Made by a program: the position numbers and the translations under genes | Notes under the pieces: model-generated | The model's input: the letters and a program-made list of their open reading frames with translations, nothing else | What the model was told of the DNA's origin: nothing | Databases searched by the model: none | Assembly (NCBI GenBank): GCA_002471275.1 | Contig: DKPQ01000020.1 | Coordinates: forward strand, 1-64,000 | DNA: 64,000 bases | Origin: Flammeovirgaceae bacterium UBA7330 | Lineage (GTDB): Bacteria; Bacteroidota; Bacteroidia; Cytophagales; Cyclobacteriaceae | Direction of reading: 5' to 3' | In this document: positions 46,160 to 54,809 of the stretch, in pieces | Numbering within the stretch: the stretch's first letter is position 1 | Layout: every line of letters begins with the position of its first letter

Positions 46160-47089
46160 TCACCACCCACTCTTGTCCACCGCCTCATAAACCTTAGCAA
46201 TCCCCTCTTTCAATGAGATCTTCGGTTTCCAGCCTAGCTTGTGTATCCTGGAGCTGTCCATGAGTTTACGTGGCGTACCGTCAGGTTTAGAGGTATCAAA
46301 TACCAGATCACCCTCATATCCCACTACCTCTTTAACTAACAGTGCCAGGTCTTTGATGGAGAGGTCTTCCCCATAGCCGACATTCACAAAAAGCTTTTCG
46401 TCATAGTTATTCATCAGGAAGACCAAAGCCTCTGCCAAGTCATCTACATGGAGAAACTCCCGTAGGGGAGAACCAGTGCCCCATACCGTAACATTGGGCT
46501 CACTGTTAACCTTCGCTGTATGAAACTTCCGGATGAGTGCAGGTAGCACGTGAGAGTTGTTGAGGTCGTAGTTGTCATTGGGGCCATACAGGTTTGTAGG
46601 CATGGCGCTGATGAAGTTAGCCTGGTACTGGTCTCTGTAGCTCTCGCAGAGCTTGATACCTGCTATTTTGGCGATTGCGTAAGGTTCATTAGTAGGCTCG
46701 AGCAAACCGGTGAGAAGGCTTTCCTCTTTCAGGGGCTGTTCTGCCATTTTAGGGTAGATACAAGAACTCCCCAGGAACAACAACTTTTTCACCTTATGTG
46801 TATGTGCGGAATGGATCACATTGGCCTCCATGGCCAGGTTGTCATATAGGAAATCAGCACGGTAGGTATTGTTGGCATGGATACCTCCTACTTTGGCAGC
46901 TGCTAAAAACACGTACTCAGGTTTTTCAGACTGAAAAAAGTCCTCAACTGCCTGTTGATTCCTCAGGTCCAGCTCTTTGGATGTTTTGACAATGATATTG
47001 TTGAAACCGTCTGCTTCCAGGTGTCTCACGATAGCCGATCCTACCATGCCCCGGTGACCGGCGACGAATATTTTAGATGATTTATTCAT
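46160..47089 (-). CDS. fcl: GDP-L-fucose synthase
   Basis: A 309-residue short-chain dehydrogenase-type enzyme that converts GDP-4-keto-6-deoxy-D-mannose to GDP-L-fucose by epimerisation and NADPH reduction. The N-terminal GHRGMVGSAIVRHLE is its nucleotide-binding loop. SSCIYPKMAEQP and EPYAIAKIAGIKLCESY supply the Ser-Tyr-Lys catalytic triad. GTGSPLREFLHVDDLA is a family hallmark. The length is as expected. Its partner Gmd is encoded 0.4 kb upstream on the same strand, separated by a small DUF433 gene. The product feeds the exopolysaccharide genes to the right. Confidence 0.93.
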   Translation of the reverse strand: MNKSSKIFVAGHRGMVGSAIVRHLEADGFNNIIVKTSKELDLRNQQAVEDFFQSEKPEYVFLAAAKVGGIHANNTYRADFLYDNLAMEANVIHSAHTHKVKKLLFLGSSCIYPKMAEQPLKEESLLTGLLEPTNEPYAIAKIAGIKLCESYRDQYQANFISAMPTNLYGPNDNYDLNNSHVLPALIRKFHTAKVNSEPNVTVWGTGSPLREFLHVDDLAEALVFLMNNYDEKLFVNVGYGEDLSIKDLALLVKEVVGYEGDLVFDTSKPDGTPRKLMDSSRIHKLGWKPKISLKEGIAKVYEAVDKSGW

Positions 47090-47125
47090 TTAGAAAATGA
47101 AATTCTAGAGAGTTTAAATTTGAAT

Positions 47126-47356
47126 TTATAGAGGAACGACAGACTTGGTATTGGCCATACCTGCTGCAAAATTCAGACAAGCATGAATATCTTCCTTTTC
47201 GATATATGGGTAATCCTTCAGAATCTCTTCAACTGTCATACCTGAAGCTAAAAGTTCCAGCAATTGAGTTACGCTGAATCGCATATTTCTGATTGAAGGT
47301 TTACCTCCGTTTACTTTAGGGTCAATTGTAATTCTATCAAGGAGTTTTGATTTCAC
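47126..47356 (-). CDS. DUF433 protein (antitoxin-like), orphan
   Basis: A 76-residue protein with LLDRITIDPKVNGGKPSIRNMRFSV and MTVEEILKDYPYIEKEDIHACLNFA, which is the DUF433 pattern, a winged-helix-like fold often encoded with a DUF5615 PIN-like toxin. I find no such toxin on either side, so it is an orphan sitting between gmd and fcl. The start is taken at GTG 47356; a TTG six bases earlier is also in frame. It may have its own regulatory role, or be a passenger within the sugar-nucleotide operon. Confidence 0.8.
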   Translation of the reverse strand: MKSKLLDRITIDPKVNGGKPSIRNMRFSVTQLLELLASGMTVEEILKDYPYIEKEDIHACLNFAAGMANTKSVVPL

Positions 47357-47497
47357 AACCAATTTATTTAGGTCCTAACACCTTATTCAACATAAAAGTA
47401 ACGAAAATAGATTCAAGATTTAAACAGCAACTAACAAGGATGTTTCACAAGAACGCAGCATTCCAGCTCAGCCTTTGCCTCCCTTGAGGTTAAAAAA

Positions 47498-48610
47498 TCA
47501 CTCTGCCTGATGAAGGATATCGTGTCCGCCTTCCATCAGGTACTTATCTTTTTCAAAAAGCTTCAGGTCGCTGGCCATCATTTCCTGTACCAACGCCTTC
47601 AAATCATACTCCGGTACCCATCCGAGCTTTTCTTTGGCCTTTGTAGGGTCTCCGATTAGTAGATCTACCTCAGTAGGACGGAAATATTTCGGGTCAATTT
47701 TGACTACTTCCTGACCGACTTTGAAGTGATAATCGCTGTTTGCCGTAGACTTTACTATCCCAACTTCATCCACTCCGGACCCCTTATACTCCACTTCTAC
47801 ACCAACTTCTTCAAACGCTAGCTTTAAGAAATCCCGGATAGATGTGGTAGTGCCCGTAGCCAACACGAAATCTTCCGGTTTATCCTGCTGAAGCATGAGG
47901 TACATCCCTCTGACATAATCTTTGGCATGTCCCCAGTCTCTTTTAGCTTCGAGATTTCCCAGGAACACGTCATCCTGCAGACCAAGGGCCATCTTGGAGA
48001 CAGCTCGTGTAATCTTTCTTGTCACGAACGTCTCCCCTCGTAGTGGTGACTCGTGATTGAAAAGAATTCCATTACAAGCATACATATTGTATGCTTCCCT
48101 ATAGTTCACTGTGATCCAGTACCCATAAAGCTTGGCTACCCCATAAGGAGATCGGGGATAGAAAGGAGTTTTCTCGGTTTGAGGAACTTCCTGGACTTTA
48201 CCGTAAAGTTCAGAAGTAGAAGCCTGGTAAATTCTTGTTTTTTCTGTCAGACCCAAAAGGCGAACAGCCTCCAAAAGCCTCAATGTTCCAGTAGCATCGA
48301 CATTAGCCACATACTCAGGTGTGTCAAAACTCACCCTCACATGGGACATGGCTCCCAGGTTATAGATCTCATCCGGCTGGATCTCCTGGATAAGTCTGGT
48401 GAGGTTCATGGAGTCAGTCAGGTCACCATAGTGAAGAAACATGCGGGTTCCGGTCTTATGCGGATCCTGGTACAAATGATCTATTCGATCAGTATTAAAA
48501 AGGGATGCCCTTCTCTTGATTCCGTGTACTTCATATCCCTTTTCCAGAAGCAGTTCACTTAAGTACGCTCCATCCTGACCGGTGATCCCTGTGATGAGTG
48601 CTTTTTTCAT
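47498..48610 (-). CDS. gmd: GDP-mannose 4,6-dehydratase
   Basis: A 370-residue extended SDR enzyme making GDP-4-keto-6-deoxymannose, the first step to GDP-fucose. GITGQDGAYLSELLLEKG is the dinucleotide-binding loop, and IKRRASLFNTDRIDHLY is the Gmd-specific NADP-binding stretch. STSELYGKVQEVPQ and YGVAKLYGYWITVNY carry the catalytic residues, and NHESPLRGETFVTRKIT the substrate region. Length and motifs are complete. It is transcribed toward fcl with the DUF433 gene between. A divergent paralogue is encoded at 59639. Confidence 0.94.
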   Translation of the reverse strand: MKKALITGITGQDGAYLSELLLEKGYEVHGIKRRASLFNTDRIDHLYQDPHKTGTRMFLHYGDLTDSMNLTRLIQEIQPDEIYNLGAMSHVRVSFDTPEYVANVDATGTLRLLEAVRLLGLTEKTRIYQASTSELYGKVQEVPQTEKTPFYPRSPYGVAKLYGYWITVNYREAYNMYACNGILFNHESPLRGETFVTRKITRAVSKMALGLQDDVFLGNLEAKRDWGHAKDYVRGMYLMLQQDKPEDFVLATGTTTSIRDFLKLAFEEVGVEVEYKGSGVDEVGIVKSTANSDYHFKVGQEVVKIDPKYFRPTEVDLLIGDPTKAKEKLGWVPEYDLKALVQEMMASDLKLFEKDKYLMEGGHDILHQAE

Positions 48611-48768
48611 ATAGATTTCTTAATACGTTAGTTCATTGATGATTTGCAAAAATAGGAAGGTATGACTAACCAATCATCTATTTTTTAGTTTTACTCTCAT
48701 TTATGAGTTGAACACATATGTTTATTTATGAATCTAGAAGACCTACTAACTGAGGAATCTAAGTGCAA

Positions 48769-49322
48769 TTAAAGTATTAGAATATCCTTTACACTAAAGT
48801 AATTCTCAAGGAGTGCAATCTGTTGGTCTGATGAAAACTTCTTTTTTCCAGGTAACTAGATTGAGAGGGCTTCTCATAAACCTCAATTCTATTGTTTTCT
48901 ATATCAATGATCCAACAGAAAGGAATAGCATGTGATGCATATAATAGAATCTTTACTTCCTGATCATATTTAAGGGACGTCCCAGCTACTTCTATAATAC
49001 CAAGTATGTCTGTCTCCTTTGTATGGGAGTCAACATAAAAATCAGAGCGAAATTTTAATAAAGTTATGTCGGGTTCAGGTTCATTATTTGATCCAAGTAT
49101 TACGGGATCCTGAATGCCGATTACACTTTTTTCTTTGAAGATATCATTTAAAACACTTGCCAGTTTTTTTTACAATAGCAGCATGTTTACTTCCGACAGG
49201 ACCCATCTTTAGTATTTCACCATGAATTAATTCCACTCGATCAATAGCTCCCAAGATCCAGCCTGAGCCATCTTGTAGTATTCCTCAACATTAATTAATC
49301 TTTTATTAGCCGCTGCAATCAT
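48769..49322 (-). pseudogene. Uma2-family (DUF820) endonuclease, frameshifted
   Basis: Reading the minus strand from ATG 49322 gives ANKRLINVEEYYKMAQAG. After a frame change near 49256 it continues LGAIDRVELIHGEILKMGPV and GSKHAAIVKK. After a second change in an A8 run (49164-49171) it gives ASVLNDIF, PEPDITLLKF, YDQEVKILLYASHAIPFCWI and IDIENNRIEVYE. A third change near an A6 run (48842-48847) leads to the end at 48769. This is the complete plan of Uma2-family PD-(D/E)xK proteins, with three frame breaks. Two are at homopolymers, so sequencing error is possible for one, but three in 550 bases argue for decay. It fills the gap between gmd and the initiating transferase. Confidence 0.8.
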
Positions 49323-49406
49323 CCTTTTAAAGATAAATTACCTGTGATGTAGAACAAATGGAAATATAGAAAAGCTCCTTTATGAGACATGAAAGTAACC
49401 TAAGAT

Positions 49407-50786
49407 TCAATAAGCATTCTCGCTACCTCTCAGGATTGATACAATCGTCAGTACGATTATTTTAAAATCAAGCAACAGGCTCCAGTTCTTAACATAGAAT
49501 CGATCTAAGCGAACTCTACCACTAATATCACTAAATGTAGTAGTTTCACCACGGAAACCCTTAGCTTGTGCCAATCCTGTAATACCTGGTTTTACAGCAT
49601 GGCGCTGTATAAACCGATCAATTTTCTTCTTAAATTCCTGATTATGTTTTACTGCATGAGGTCGAGGCCCAACAACTGACATGTCTCCCATGAAAACATT
49701 GATAAACTGTGGAAGCTCATCAATACTTGTCTTCCTTAAAATATTTCCAATTTTTGTTATCCGATTATCGTTTTTAGTGGCTTGTACTACCTCCTTGTCA
49801 TCATGAACTTTCATTGTTCGAAACTTAAGGATTGAGAACGGCTTATCATTCAATCCATTTCTTTTCTGTAGAAAAAAAATAGGACCAGGAGATTCTAGTT
49901 TTATGATTAAACCAACTAATGGAATTAACCATGACAGGATTGTTATTATAATTATCCCAGAAAAAATTACATCAAAGGCACGTTTCACAATTTGGTTTGT
50001 ATGGCTATCCAAAGGAATAGCGCTGACATTAATGATGGGTATTTCACCGTACTTTTGAATTGCTAAGTTCTTATTGCTCAGCTTACTAAAGTTGGAAAGG
50101 ATTTTTACCTTAATCAGGTTATTTTCCGCAAAATCAATAATCTTTTTGACCTCTTTATCATAGATCCGTGGTAAAAAACAAAAGATTATGTCAACTTTTT
50201 CTTTTAGCGCAAAAGAACCAAGTTCATTTATACCTCCCAATACATTTTCATCTTCTTTCTTATTGTCAAAATATCCTAAAAATCGATATCCAAATCCAGG
50301 ATTTTTCTGAAAATAAGCAACAATTTCTTTCGCCAAACCACCATAGCCAATCACCACAAAATTTCTGTAGTTGTAACCCATGGCGCGATAATACCTAATT
50401 AGATAATGCCAAGAGGACCTCCAGCCAATTATGAAAAAAGTGAAAAACAAATAAGTAAAAAACAGGTGCTGCCTAGAATAATAAAATGGTTTGGCTGCAA
50501 ACCATATGGCAAAGACTACGGAAAGATTGATTATTAGAGCTGTAAGAACCTTATTTAGGTGATCAAGAAGCCTGCTTTCACGGTTAATGTTTTGTAATCT
50601 TGAAAAATAAAAAATAAAAAACCAAACAATATTAAGAACAACCTGTAGGGTTGCATAGCTATCATTTAAATAGATAAAGGATCCAAAGCGCAGGTAATTT
50701 GCCAGATAAAATGCCAAGTTAAGGGAGGCAATATCCGATAGAAGGAATAATATTGGGAAAAACCTTGAGTAACGTCGGTTTGGCAT
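49407..50786 (-). CDS. Polyprenyl-phosphate glycosylphosphotransferase (WcaJ-type), initiates the polysaccharide repeat unit
   Basis: A 459-residue inner-membrane enzyme that transfers hexose-1-phosphate (probably glucose or galactose) from UDP-sugar to undecaprenyl phosphate. The N-terminus has four membrane helices and then a Rossmann-like CoA-binding region (NFVVIGYGGLAKEIVAYF). The catalytic C-terminal domain begins KRAFDVIFSGIIIITI and carries KLESPGPIFFLQKR, KFRTM, the K-T-S-I-D-E-L-P-Q motif, GDMSVVGPRP and VKPGITGLAQ. It is complete and typical in length. It is the first membrane step of the locus, encoded 3' of the glycosyltransferase genes. Confidence 0.92.
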   Translation of the reverse strand: MPNRRYSRFFPILFLLSDIASLNLAFYLANYLRFGSFIYLNDSYATLQVVLNIVWFFIFYFSRLQNINRESRLLDHLNKVLTALIINLSVVFAIWFAAKPFYYSRQHLFFTYLFFTFFIIGWRSSWHYLIRYYRAMGYNYRNFVVIGYGGLAKEIVAYFQKNPGFGYRFLGYFDNKKEDENVLGGINELGSFALKEKVDIIFCFLPRIYDKEVKKIIDFAENNLIKVKILSNFSKLSNKNLAIQKYGEIPIINVSAIPLDSHTNQIVKRAFDVIFSGIIIITILSWLIPLVGLIIKLESPGPIFFLQKRNGLNDKPFSILKFRTMKVHDDKEVVQATKNDNRITKIGNILRKTSIDELPQFINVFMGDMSVVGPRPHAVKHNQEFKKKIDRFIQRHAVKPGITGLAQAKGFRGETTTFSDISGRVRLDRFYVKNWSLLLDFKIIVLTIVSILRGSENAY

Positions 50787-50845
50787 ATACCTTATTTACC
50801 GCCAAAGATCGCACCAATTTTTGACTTCACCATAACAACAACTAA

Positions 50846-52060
50846 TTACTGCTTTAAAACCTTGATAAACTCACCTAATATTCTGTCCTTATTTAAGAAT
50901 TCTTCAGCATAGTTACGAGCACATGTTTTATACTCAGTAATATCTGAAATCATACATTCGTTGATTGCATTGACCAAACTATCAACATTTTCCGGATCTA
51001 TTACTTTTCCTAATTTGTGTTTTTTTACGGTTTCATATAAGGTGGTACCCGGACTGGCAGTAACTATTGAAGCACCGCCAGAAGATACTATTCCGGTAAG
51101 TTTTGAAGGAAGAACCAGATCTGCCACATTTAGTTTCTGCAAGATTAGATGTACATCAGCTGAATTAAGTAGTTGGGGTAACTTATCATAAGGAAGTAAA
51201 TCAATAAACTTAACGTTTTTCAAATAACATTCATTCGCTAAAGTTTTTAGTCTGGCTTTAAAGACTCCATTACCACATATCAGAAACTTAATCCTTTGCT
51301 CACTTTCAAGGGATTTCGCTGCTTGAACAATAACCTCCAGACCTTGTTTCTCACCTAAATTTCCTGAGTAGAGTATTAAAAAGTCAGTGTTAGAATAGCC
51401 CAAAGCTTCACGTAACGACTTAGTCCTTGGTAATGGTTTTATAAATTGTGTATCAACCCAATTTGGAACGAGAAAAACATCCTTTTGGATCTTCTTTTGT
51501 TCAATCTTCATTTTCATGCCTTGAGAAATGGTAGTTATAATATCAACTTTTTTTAGGATATATTTCTCCAATACAGTAATCCATCTGAGTAGTGTTCTGC
51601 TCTTGATTAACTCTAATTCTTTCGCTGCATCTACCTGAAGGTCCTGGATATGATAAACCAGTAAACCACCCCTTATCTTTTTATATATCAATCCAAAAAA
51701 GCCTAAATGAAATGGAGGTGCTATGCAAACAATGATATCATATCTTTTCTTAAACAAGAATTTAATCCAGGTAACAGATGAAGAGAGAATAAAAGACATT
51801 TCATGTAAAATTCGTTTTTTGCCTGAAACAGTACTGGGAATATAAAGTGGGTTTCGGTAAATCTTTACTTTATCTTTTATGCCTTTACTAAAGCTGTTTT
51901 TGTACTCTGAAAAAATCTTCCATTCCGGATAATAGGGGTTTGCGGTGATTACCGAAACTTCATATCCTTTACTTGTTAACCACTCGCACATTTCTGCGGT
52001 GTACTTCCCAATTCCGGTGAGTTCGGGATAATAGTTAATTCCAAAGATCAAAAACCTCAA
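50846..52060 (-). CDS. Glycosyltransferase family 4 (WcaI-like)
   Basis: A 404-residue GT-B retaining transferase. The N-terminal GINYYPELTGIGKYTAEMCEWL and SVITANPYYPEWKI are characteristic of the WcaI group of fucosyl or related transferases in colanic acid-like loci. The donor-binding domain shows LILYSGNLGEKQGLEVIVQA, FLICGNG, LPSKLTGIVSSGGASIVTA and GTTLYETV, with the E-x7-E type motif replaced by a looser form. Only a TTG at 52060 fits as start. It probably adds the second or a later sugar to the lipid-linked unit. With fucose made nearby, GDP-fucose is a candidate donor (inference). Confidence 0.85.
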   Translation of the reverse strand: MRFLIFGINYYPELTGIGKYTAEMCEWLTSKGYEVSVITANPYYPEWKIFSEYKNSFSKGIKDKVKIYRNPLYIPSTVSGKKRILHEMSFILSSSVTWIKFLFKKRYDIIVCIAPPFHLGFFGLIYKKIRGGLLVYHIQDLQVDAAKELELIKSRTLLRWITVLEKYILKKVDIITTISQGMKMKIEQKKIQKDVFLVPNWVDTQFIKPLPRTKSLREALGYSNTDFLILYSGNLGEKQGLEVIVQAAKSLESEQRIKFLICGNGVFKARLKTLANECYLKNVKFIDLLPYDKLPQLLNSADVHLILQKLNVADLVLPSKLTGIVSSGGASIVTASPGTTLYETVKKHKLGKVIDPENVDSLVNAINECMISDITEYKTCARNYAEEFLNKDRILGEFIKVLKQ

Positions 52061-52121
52061 AATATATGACCTTTAAATGATAAAGTGCTTAAACAATCAT
52101 TATAGTGCAGAACTATTTCCA

Positions 52122-52892
52122 TTATTTAAGCAGACTTTTGATTCGCAAATAATTATCAATCCCGAGTAAGTCATATGCAATCCATCGCTGAAGATTGAAA
52201 AAAAGTGCCTTCAGCTTATTAAACTTAATATTATTATTTTGTAGTGCTTTGAGGTATTCCCGTCGGGCAATATGAATTCTATTGCCGCTAACACCACCAA
52301 TAGTCATAAAATTATTACACCCTTCAATCTTGACAAATGGAACGCCATTCTGATAGGCTCTTAAAATCAATTCTGAATCTGCAGCTATTTCATAACTCAA
52401 ATCATAGAGCCCTACTTGGTGGAAAACACCTTTCCCTATAAATAAAGCAGTATGCATCAGACCAGTGCCTTTATGGAAACAATTTTTGTTCAGTGTAGCG
52501 TTTTTTAATAGCAAAGATTCACCATGCTCATCAACAAGCATGTAATCTGTATAAAAAATACTATTCTCATAATCTATATTAACTGCCTGTCCCACAACTT
52601 TTTCTATATAATCTTTGGAAATAAAATCATCTGAATTGACAATCCCAATGATCTCACCGGTTGAATGTTTGACACCTTTATTCATGGCATCATAAAGACC
52701 TTTATCGTCTTCACGGATATATCTAATCGAGGAATCAATGTTATCCTGGAGCCATTCGGAAGTACCGTCTGTGGAATTACCGTCAATAATAATATATTCA
52801 ATATTCTTATATGTCTGACCTACCACACTTAAATAGCATCTTTCAATTGAATTGACATTATTCCTTACTACTGTGATAATTGATACCTTCAT
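52122..52892 (-). CDS. Glycosyltransferase family 2 (WcaE-like)
   Basis: A 256-residue GT-A enzyme beginning MKVSIITVVRNNVNSIERCY, with the nucleotide-binding YIIIDGNSTDGTSEWL, DKGLYDAMNKGVKHSTGEII and the metal-binding IVNSDDFIS (D-x-D-like). The region from ESLLLKNATLNKNCF to FMTIGGVSGNR is typical of WcaE-like transferases. It uses a nucleotide-sugar donor at the cytoplasmic membrane face. It is downstream of a large putative glycosidase gene with a 164-base gap and upstream of the WcaI-like gene. Confidence 0.88.
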   Translation of the reverse strand: MKVSIITVVRNNVNSIERCYLSVVGQTYKNIEYIIIDGNSTDGTSEWLQDNIDSSIRYIREDDKGLYDAMNKGVKHSTGEIIGIVNSDDFISKDYIEKVVGQAVNIDYENSIFYTDYMLVDEHGESLLLKNATLNKNCFHKGTGLMHTALFIGKGVFHQVGLYDLSYEIAADSELILRAYQNGVPFVKIEGCNNFMTIGGVSGNRIHIARREYLKALQNNNIKFNKLKALFFNLQRWIAYDLLGIDNYLRIKSLLK

Positions 52893-53056
52893 GATTTTCT
52901 ATTGATGCTTTTCAATGCCCTGGAAGGTTGTCAATATGATGAGCTCAATATGATTTTTAGAACAATTTATTGTATAGACATTTGAAATAAAATACGATTT
53001 TAAATAACTTAAAATCTATATTAATATTTCTTATAAGCTGCGCAATATTAAAACCT

Positions 53057-54766
53057 TCAATTCTTTAGATATCTATATCTATCAACAGAAGTTTTCATCC
53101 CCATTGTCGATAAATAATCAGTACTTGGATCAAAGCGAAATGAAAATGGATGATAAAGACTCGGACAGTTTAAATTATTTTCTTTTAATAATCTAAACTC
53201 ATCCCATAATCGGTCATAAGAATCAATTGAACTAATAATTTTTTGTGTTTGATAATTTCTTGTAACTTCTCCTAAATACCCCAAAAGCATTATAGAAAAT
53301 CCTTCCTTTATAATCGCATATTTATAGAAGCCATATAAGGATGAAATCTTGATGTAATCACTGATTGTTTCGTTTTTGGATTCAATCTCATTTGATAATC
53401 TCACAATTTCTTTCCAGTTTTCAACGGCTCTTTCCTTTTCACAAATAGCTATTTCAACTTTGTTATTTGCTATGATCTCATCAAAAGTACTTTTCAATTG
53501 GTCAATTCCCCCCAGACAATGATCTCTGGTCCACCAGTTATTAATTCTATATTCATTAGAATATTGGCCATATAAAATTGATTCTTCCGACAATAGTGAG
53601 AGTTTGGTAAAATTTGAAACAGACAAATCATCCTTTAAGCCAATTTTATCACAAAAATCTTCAAATATTTCTTCTTCAGTTTTGAAACCTTGATGAGCTA
53701 TAAATTGCGACATTACGAAGGTATTTAAGCTGCACCACAGCTCATTTTCTATATGGGGACCAGCCCACCCTCCACCTCGGGACCAAATAAACATTCCCGC
53801 TATCCTTCTTTGTTTGATAAAGGATGCTAGTTTTGCTGGAGCCTCGGTAAACCCGGTTAATACGCTTTTTGCAATATAATTGGGATGAGCCCCCTTGCCT
53901 TCAGTTTCCCTTTGACTTTGAAATTCTACAATCTGCTTATGCATACCAATTCCAATTGTAGGGTTGAAAAGAGCTGTCCTTAAAAAATCATCAGCGGTAT
54001 GTTTTATTGAAAAGAAAAGCTTTTTATGAGGTTCTATTTTATTGGTTACGTCTAAATAAAAAGAAGCAGAGACATGAAACCCATCCATTCCCCACGTCCT
54101 GAATATCAATATTTTATCCCTTTTTAAACAAATTTCTTCGCGAAGAATATTGATTAGTATAACATAATCCTCCCTGGTCCTTATCAGACTCTCCCCCTTA
54201 TGATAAATCAGCCGATTCATATAAAGCTCTCCTGTCCTAATTATGATACCATCAAGGTTGAATTTCAGGAAAATTTCATTGACCATTTCGCGAATTAAAT
54301 TCTGAGTAAATGGTTTATCAATTGAGAATCTACCTGACTCCGTAATTTCGTCCTGGTGGGCCTCGTATAATTGTTGTGGTATCATCAGGATGTCAGTCAT
54401 ACCCAGGCATTTAAGACCAGCTGCCTTATTATCCGATATCTCCTTATGCAAAGCTTCTGAATTGAACTCCATCCAATCGTTCAATCCCTGATCATAGATA
54501 ATTCTATTGTCAACATTTGAAAAACTGATTAGAGCCCCTAGAAAGATATTATTTCCGATTACCGTATTATAATTGAAACCATAATCCTTTAGTATTTGAG
54601 GATTTTTAAATTTGCTATTAAGTTCACTATTATTAGGATCAGGGAAAGCAGCATGTAAAATTGTAAAACTTTCATCTGGACCTAAACCAGGGTTTGGCAA
54701 AGAGTCTGAGTAACAACCAGTAACAATGACGCTTATTATACTGATAATAATACTAATAACCTTCAT
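53057..54766 (-). CDS. Lipoprotein, putative glycoside hydrolase-like TIM barrel
   Basis: A 569-residue protein with a signal peptide ending in a lipobox (IVTGC, cysteine at about residue 18). The segments ILKDYGFNYNTVIGN, LDGIIIRTGELY, KILIFRTWGMDG, KKLFFSIKHTADDF, MHKQIVEFQSQRETEGKGA and FIWSRGGGWAG look like successive strand ends of a TIM barrel with acidic and aromatic residues, as in alpha-glucuronidase-like hydrolases. The C-terminal 200 residues are helical. I cannot place it in a numbered family with confidence. In this locus it could trim, release or lyse the polysaccharide outside the cytoplasm. Confidence 0.5.
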   Translation of the reverse strand: MKVISIIISIISVIVTGCYSDSLPNPGLGPDESFTILHAAFPDPNNSELNSKFKNPQILKDYGFNYNTVIGNNIFLGALISFSNVDNRIIYDQGLNDWMEFNSEALHKEISDNKAAGLKCLGMTDILMIPQQLYEAHQDEITESGRFSIDKPFTQNLIREMVNEIFLKFNLDGIIIRTGELYMNRLIYHKGESLIRTREDYVILINILREEICLKRDKILIFRTWGMDGFHVSASFYLDVTNKIEPHKKLFFSIKHTADDFLRTALFNPTIGIGMHKQIVEFQSQRETEGKGAHPNYIAKSVLTGFTEAPAKLASFIKQRRIAGMFIWSRGGGWAGPHIENELWCSLNTFVMSQFIAHQGFKTEEEIFEDFCDKIGLKDDLSVSNFTKLSLLSEESILYGQYSNEYRINNWWTRDHCLGGIDQLKSTFDEIIANNKVEIAICEKERAVENWKEIVRLSNEIESKNETISDYIKISSLYGFYKYAIIKEGFSIMLLGYLGEVTRNYQTQKIISSIDSYDRLWDEFRLLKENNLNCPSLYHPFSFRFDPSTDYLSTMGMKTSVDRYRYLKN

Positions 54767-54809
54767 ATCATCGCTTTTTCCATAAATTTAAAACCAAGCA
54801 TGTATTGTT

